Both the position numbers and the translations under genes were made by a program. Under the pieces are notes generated by a model. The model made no database searches, had not been told where the DNA came from, and worked only from the letters and a program-made list of their open reading frames with translations. 64,000 nucleotides of DNA, taken from Nitriliruptoraceae bacterium. GTDB lineage: Bacteria; Actinomycetota; Nitriliruptoria; Nitriliruptorales; Nitriliruptoraceae. Shown piece after piece: positions 61,044 through 64,000 of the stretch; the stretch's first letter is position 1; each line of letters opens with the position of its first letter. The stretch is taken from contig PXDB01000027.1 in assembly GCA_003565155.1 (NCBI GenBank), positions 1 through 64,000 on the forward strand. Direction: 5' to 3'.

Positions 61044-63875
61044 TCACCACTCCCGGTCCTGCAGGCCCGCCACGACCCGGCGGGCCGCCTCCCCCGGGGT
61101 GGAGGCGACGCGTTCGATCAGCGCGGCGGCGCCGAGCAGGGCCACACCACCGACCGTCAGCCACGCCCAGGTGGGCACGCCGACCACCACGGTGAGGGTC
61201 TCGATCACCACGACCGCCACGACCAACGACGCCCCGACCACCACCGGGCCGCGCAGACCCCGCACGCCGCCGAGGGTCACCGCCGCGACCCCGACGGCAC
61301 CGGCGAGCAGGCCGTGCCAGCCGGGCCCGCCCCACACGCGCTCCATGACGGCCGGCACACCGACCAACGCCACGGCGGGGGCGTAGGCGATCCATGAGGA
61401 GGTGTCCCCGGCGCGACGCGCCGACGCGCCGGCGAGCGCCAGCTGCACGGCGACCGGCAACAGGAACAGGTCCAGCGCCGTGCCGGCGAGCTGCACCAGC
61501 AGCGACCACGTCCCGAGCGTCGCGATAGCCGCCCCGGTGTGGGCGAGCGCCCATCGCTGGAGGGCGAGACCGACGGCCAGGCTGCCGACACCCGCGAGCA
61601 GCAGCGCCGTGGCGCGCAGCACGCCCGCGTCCCCCAGCAGCACCCACCCGATCGGTGCGACGAGCAGCGCGACCACCGAGGTGGCGACCAGCACCATCCG
61701 GGGCAGCGAACGCGCGCCGACGCCGGCGGTGATGGCCGCAGCGGACCCGATCGCGAGCAGACCCGCACCCACCACCTCGACGTCCGCACCGCCGGCAAGC
61801 GCACCCGCGCTCGCGACCCGCAGCAGCACCAGGGCAGCACCCGTGGCGGCGACGGGGCCCCGGTCCCGCACGGCGTCCACGGCCAGGAGCAGCCCCATCA
61901 CCAGGCTCGGGAGGAGCGCGCCGGAGGACAGGCCAGCAAGATCGCGGGCGAGGCTCGGAACGGCCGCGTCGACGACCTCGAAGGGCAGCAGTGCCCCCGC
62001 GGGCAGCGTGACGAACAGTCCGACCAGCACCGCCAGCACCCGCGCCGAGGTGGCCAGGGGGCGCGACCCCGCGCTGCTCCACGCGATCGCCACGGCCGTC
62101 ACACCGACGAGGATGCCGACCGCACCGCCCGGCAGCCCCACGGCACGCATCCCCGTGTCACCCAGGCTGCCCACGAGGCCGACCAGCAGCAGTGCGACGG
62201 GCACGGTGAGCAGGCCCGTCGCAGCCAGCCCCCGGGCCGTCAGCGGTGCGAGCAGCGGCAGGACCAGCACCGGCGCGAGGACGGCCACCAGCAGCGCCTG
62301 CGCACTGCCGGCCGTCAGGCCCTCGGTGCTGCCCAGCAGGAACACCACGGCGACCAGGGCGACCCCCGGGTTGGCCGGGCCCGGCTCGGTCCTCCACGAC
62401 GCGGCACGCTGTGCGAGGGGCAGGGCGGCGATGACCAGGATGCCGCCGAGCAGGAGGCGGTGATCCACGCCGGCCAGCAGGCCGGCGGCGACCAGGTGCC
62501 ACACCACGAGCACCACCACCAACGGGACCGCCGGGCGACCCGGGACGCCGGGGCCGAACAGCAGGTCACCGTGCCGCTCGAGCCGCCACGCGACCGCGGC
62601 CCACGCAGCACCGGCGATCGCCACCGCGCCGGCCACCACCGCGTCACCGCCCAGGGCGAGGGACGGGTCGAAGACCACCGCGGTCGCCGCCAGCGCCACC
62701 GGAACGGCGAGCACCTCGGCGGCGAGGATCGCCGCGCAGAGACCGCGACGTCCCGAGGGGGTGCCAGCCGGGCGTGACCGGTCACGGGCCAGCACCAGCC
62801 AGGCGAGCTCGAGGGACAGCCACAGCACGGCCGGGGTCCACAGCTGCACGGCGCGCGGCGTCGCGGGCGCCAGCACGAGGTGCAGGATGGCGAGTGCGCC
62901 GGTGACCAGCGTCACCGCGAGCAGACGGGGGTCGCCGCCATGGGCACGGGCACCCAGCGCAACGATCACGGTCACGGCCGTCGCCGCGCGCACCTGCCAG
63001 CCGGCGAGCCATCCCGCCGCGGCGGCGGTGGCGGTCACCCCCTCGGCGCCAAGGAAGACCACGAGCTCCAGACCGACCCCACCGACCACCGCAAGCACCG
63101 GCAGCAGCACCGACCCGAGGCGGACCGCGGGGCGGAGGTCAGCAGGCCCGTCCCAGGCGGCGAGGGGTGCGAGGGCGAGGCCGACGGTGGCGACCAGCAG
63201 GGCCGGCGGGACGCCGGACAGCATGGCGAGGCCCGTGGCGCCGACGGGGACACCGAGCAGCCCGATGACCGCGAGCAGCGGTGCGCGACCGAACACCGCG
63301 AGCAGCGGCAGCGCCACCACGCCGGTGGCGCCGACGGCGAACCAACGGACCCAGCCGGGTGCCCCGAACTGCAGCGTCAGCCCGAGGGCGTCGATCGGCA
63401 CCAACAGCGCACCGAGGTGGAACAGGACACCGCCGACCGCGGGCAGGGTGCGCCGCAGACGGTCACCACCGATCACCGCCGCGACGGTGACCCCGCCGAC
63501 GATGGCGATACGGGCCGTGGGCCCGAGGGCGTCCCACCGCACCGCCAGGAAGGTGGCGGCGGCCGCGAGCAGGAGCAGCGCGCCGAGACCGGCGACCCAG
63601 GTGGCCATCGGCACGCGTGCGACACCGCCGCCCCGGCGATCGGGCCTGTCGTCACCGGAGCCCGGTGGGTGGGCCGCGCCCGCACCCACGTCGACCGGCA
63701 GCGCACCTGCGGTGGGCGGAGCTGGCGGCCGCGGTCGTGGCGGCGGCGGGGGCGTGGGTGCGACCCGCTGCCCGTCGGCGGCACCGGTGTCGGCGGTCGC
63801 GGCAGCCGCGGAGGTGGACGCCGGCTGCTCGGGCCCGGTCGTGGTCGCGGGTTGGGGGGTGTCGGTGGGCAGCAT
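61044..63875 (-). CDS. Large multispanning membrane protein (DUF2157-like N-terminus)
   Basis: A 943-residue protein with about 100 Pro/Ala/Thr-rich cytoplasmic residues, then close to 30 hydrophobic spans without large loops. The start of the membrane part (MATWVAGLGALLLLAAAATF, LGPTARIAIVGGV, LPAVGGVLFHLGALLVPID) resembles DUF2157 and the SCO7613-type actinobacterial proteins. No transport or catalytic motif seen. ATG 63875 follows GAGGAG with 6 nt spacing; an upstream GTG at 63983 lacks a site. It may read in from beyond the window. Confidence 0.82.
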   Translation of the reverse strand: MLPTDTPQPATTTGPEQPASTSAAAATADTGAADGQRVAPTPPPPPRPRPPAPPTAGALPVDVGAGAAHPPGSGDDRPDRRGGGVARVPMATWVAGLGALLLLAAAATFLAVRWDALGPTARIAIVGGVTVAAVIGGDRLRRTLPAVGGVLFHLGALLVPIDALGLTLQFGAPGWVRWFAVGATGVVALPLLAVFGRAPLLAVIGLLGVPVGATGLAMLSGVPPALLVATVGLALAPLAAWDGPADLRPAVRLGSVLLPVLAVVGGVGLELVVFLGAEGVTATAAAAGWLAGWQVRAATAVTVIVALGARAHGGDPRLLAVTLVTGALAILHLVLAPATPRAVQLWTPAVLWLSLELAWLVLARDRSRPAGTPSGRRGLCAAILAAEVLAVPVALAATAVVFDPSLALGGDAVVAGAVAIAGAAWAAVAWRLERHGDLLFGPGVPGRPAVPLVVVLVVWHLVAAGLLAGVDHRLLLGGILVIAALPLAQRAASWRTEPGPANPGVALVAVVFLLGSTEGLTAGSAQALLVAVLAPVLVLPLLAPLTARGLAATGLLTVPVALLLVGLVGSLGDTGMRAVGLPGGAVGILVGVTAVAIAWSSAGSRPLATSARVLAVLVGLFVTLPAGALLPFEVVDAAVPSLARDLAGLSSGALLPSLVMGLLLAVDAVRDRGPVAATGAALVLLRVASAGALAGGADVEVVGAGLLAIGSAAAITAGVGARSLPRMVLVATSVVALLVAPIGWVLLGDAGVLRATALLLAGVGSLAVGLALQRWALAHTGAAIATLGTWSLLVQLAGTALDLFLLPVAVQLALAGASARRAGDTSSWIAYAPAVALVGVPAVMERVWGGPGWHGLLAGAVGVAAVTLGGVRGLRGPVVVGASLVVAVVVIETLTVVVGVPTWAWLTVGGVALLGAAALIERVASTPGEAARRVVAGLQDREW

Positions 63876-64000
63876 CGCCGGCTCCTCGGTGTGTGCCTGC
63901 ACAGCGGTCGACTCCCACCATCGCCCGACGGCAACAGCCACGACATCCGGGCCGGCCCCCACCCGCACCTGGGGGTCCCCCACGGGCTCCGCGCGATGCC
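63876..64000. other. Window edge upstream of the membrane protein gene
   Basis: Frame is open but without a ribosome site; probably the leader of the membrane protein gene. Nothing else seen. Confidence 0.4.

Overview
The window is about 64 kb of chromosome from a very GC-rich actinobacterium. This rests on codon use, frequent GTG starts with AGGAGG-type ribosome sites, a HAIR (HspR) operator upstream of dnaK, a BldD-like regulator, a bifunctional-type dCTP deaminase and the rpsF-ssb-rpsR-rplI-dnaB order. Many secreted proteins are acidic and there is a Na+-dependent NSS transporter, so a salt-tolerant, deep-branching lineage such as Nitriliruptoria is my guess. No 16S gene is present to test this.

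Layout. 1-5466: 5'-truncated view of dnaK with its HAIR operator, a hydroxyisobutyrate-dehydrogenase-type enzyme, a DUF192 lipoprotein, an ACT-domain protein and peptide deformylase. 5743-14028: an EtfD/EMO-like membrane Fe-S oxidoreductase, a PAS-PAS-GGDEF enzyme, a pore-less voltage-sensor protein, a BldD-like regulator behind a structured and terminated leader, and a LemA/DUF2207 pair. 14118-18912: dcd, tRNA-Gly(CCC), then a gene-poor stretch of small hypotheticals and decayed copies. 18947-31809: FMN reductase, AMIN-like lipoprotein, NSS transporter, rhomboid and CPBP proteases, LacI regulator, the coupled ddl-CocE pair, DUF2237 and NYN proteins, and two alpha/beta hydrolases. 31935-43740: an operator-controlled HTH gene, a large HTH-nSTAND-WD40 ATPase, an aldo/keto reductase, a BNR-propeller/MoaD pair, a PASTA membrane protein, Fe-type alcohol dehydrogenase, peroxiredoxin and a YccF protein.

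43784-53488: the most striking locus. A 1875-residue single-chain acyl-CoA carboxylase is laid out like the eukaryotic acetyl-CoA carboxylase (BC, central region, biotin domain, CT). It is divergent from an HTH regulator and its predicted -10 abuts a perfect 20-bp palindrome. Thioredoxin, a TetR regulator and an acyl-CoA dehydrogenase follow, the last preceded by 62-bp tandem repeats.

53618-64000: a secreted beta-propeller, small envelope proteins, YqgE/AlgH, then the replication/ribosomal operon rpsF-ssb-rpsR-rplI-dnaB and a 943-residue multispanning membrane protein.

Functional links (inference): the acyl-CoA dehydrogenase (via ETF) and the EtfD-like protein could connect fatty-acid oxidation to menaquinone, while the fused carboxylase would supply malonyl- or methylmalonyl-type units. 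No CRISPR array, rRNA gene, insertion sequence or integrase was seen.
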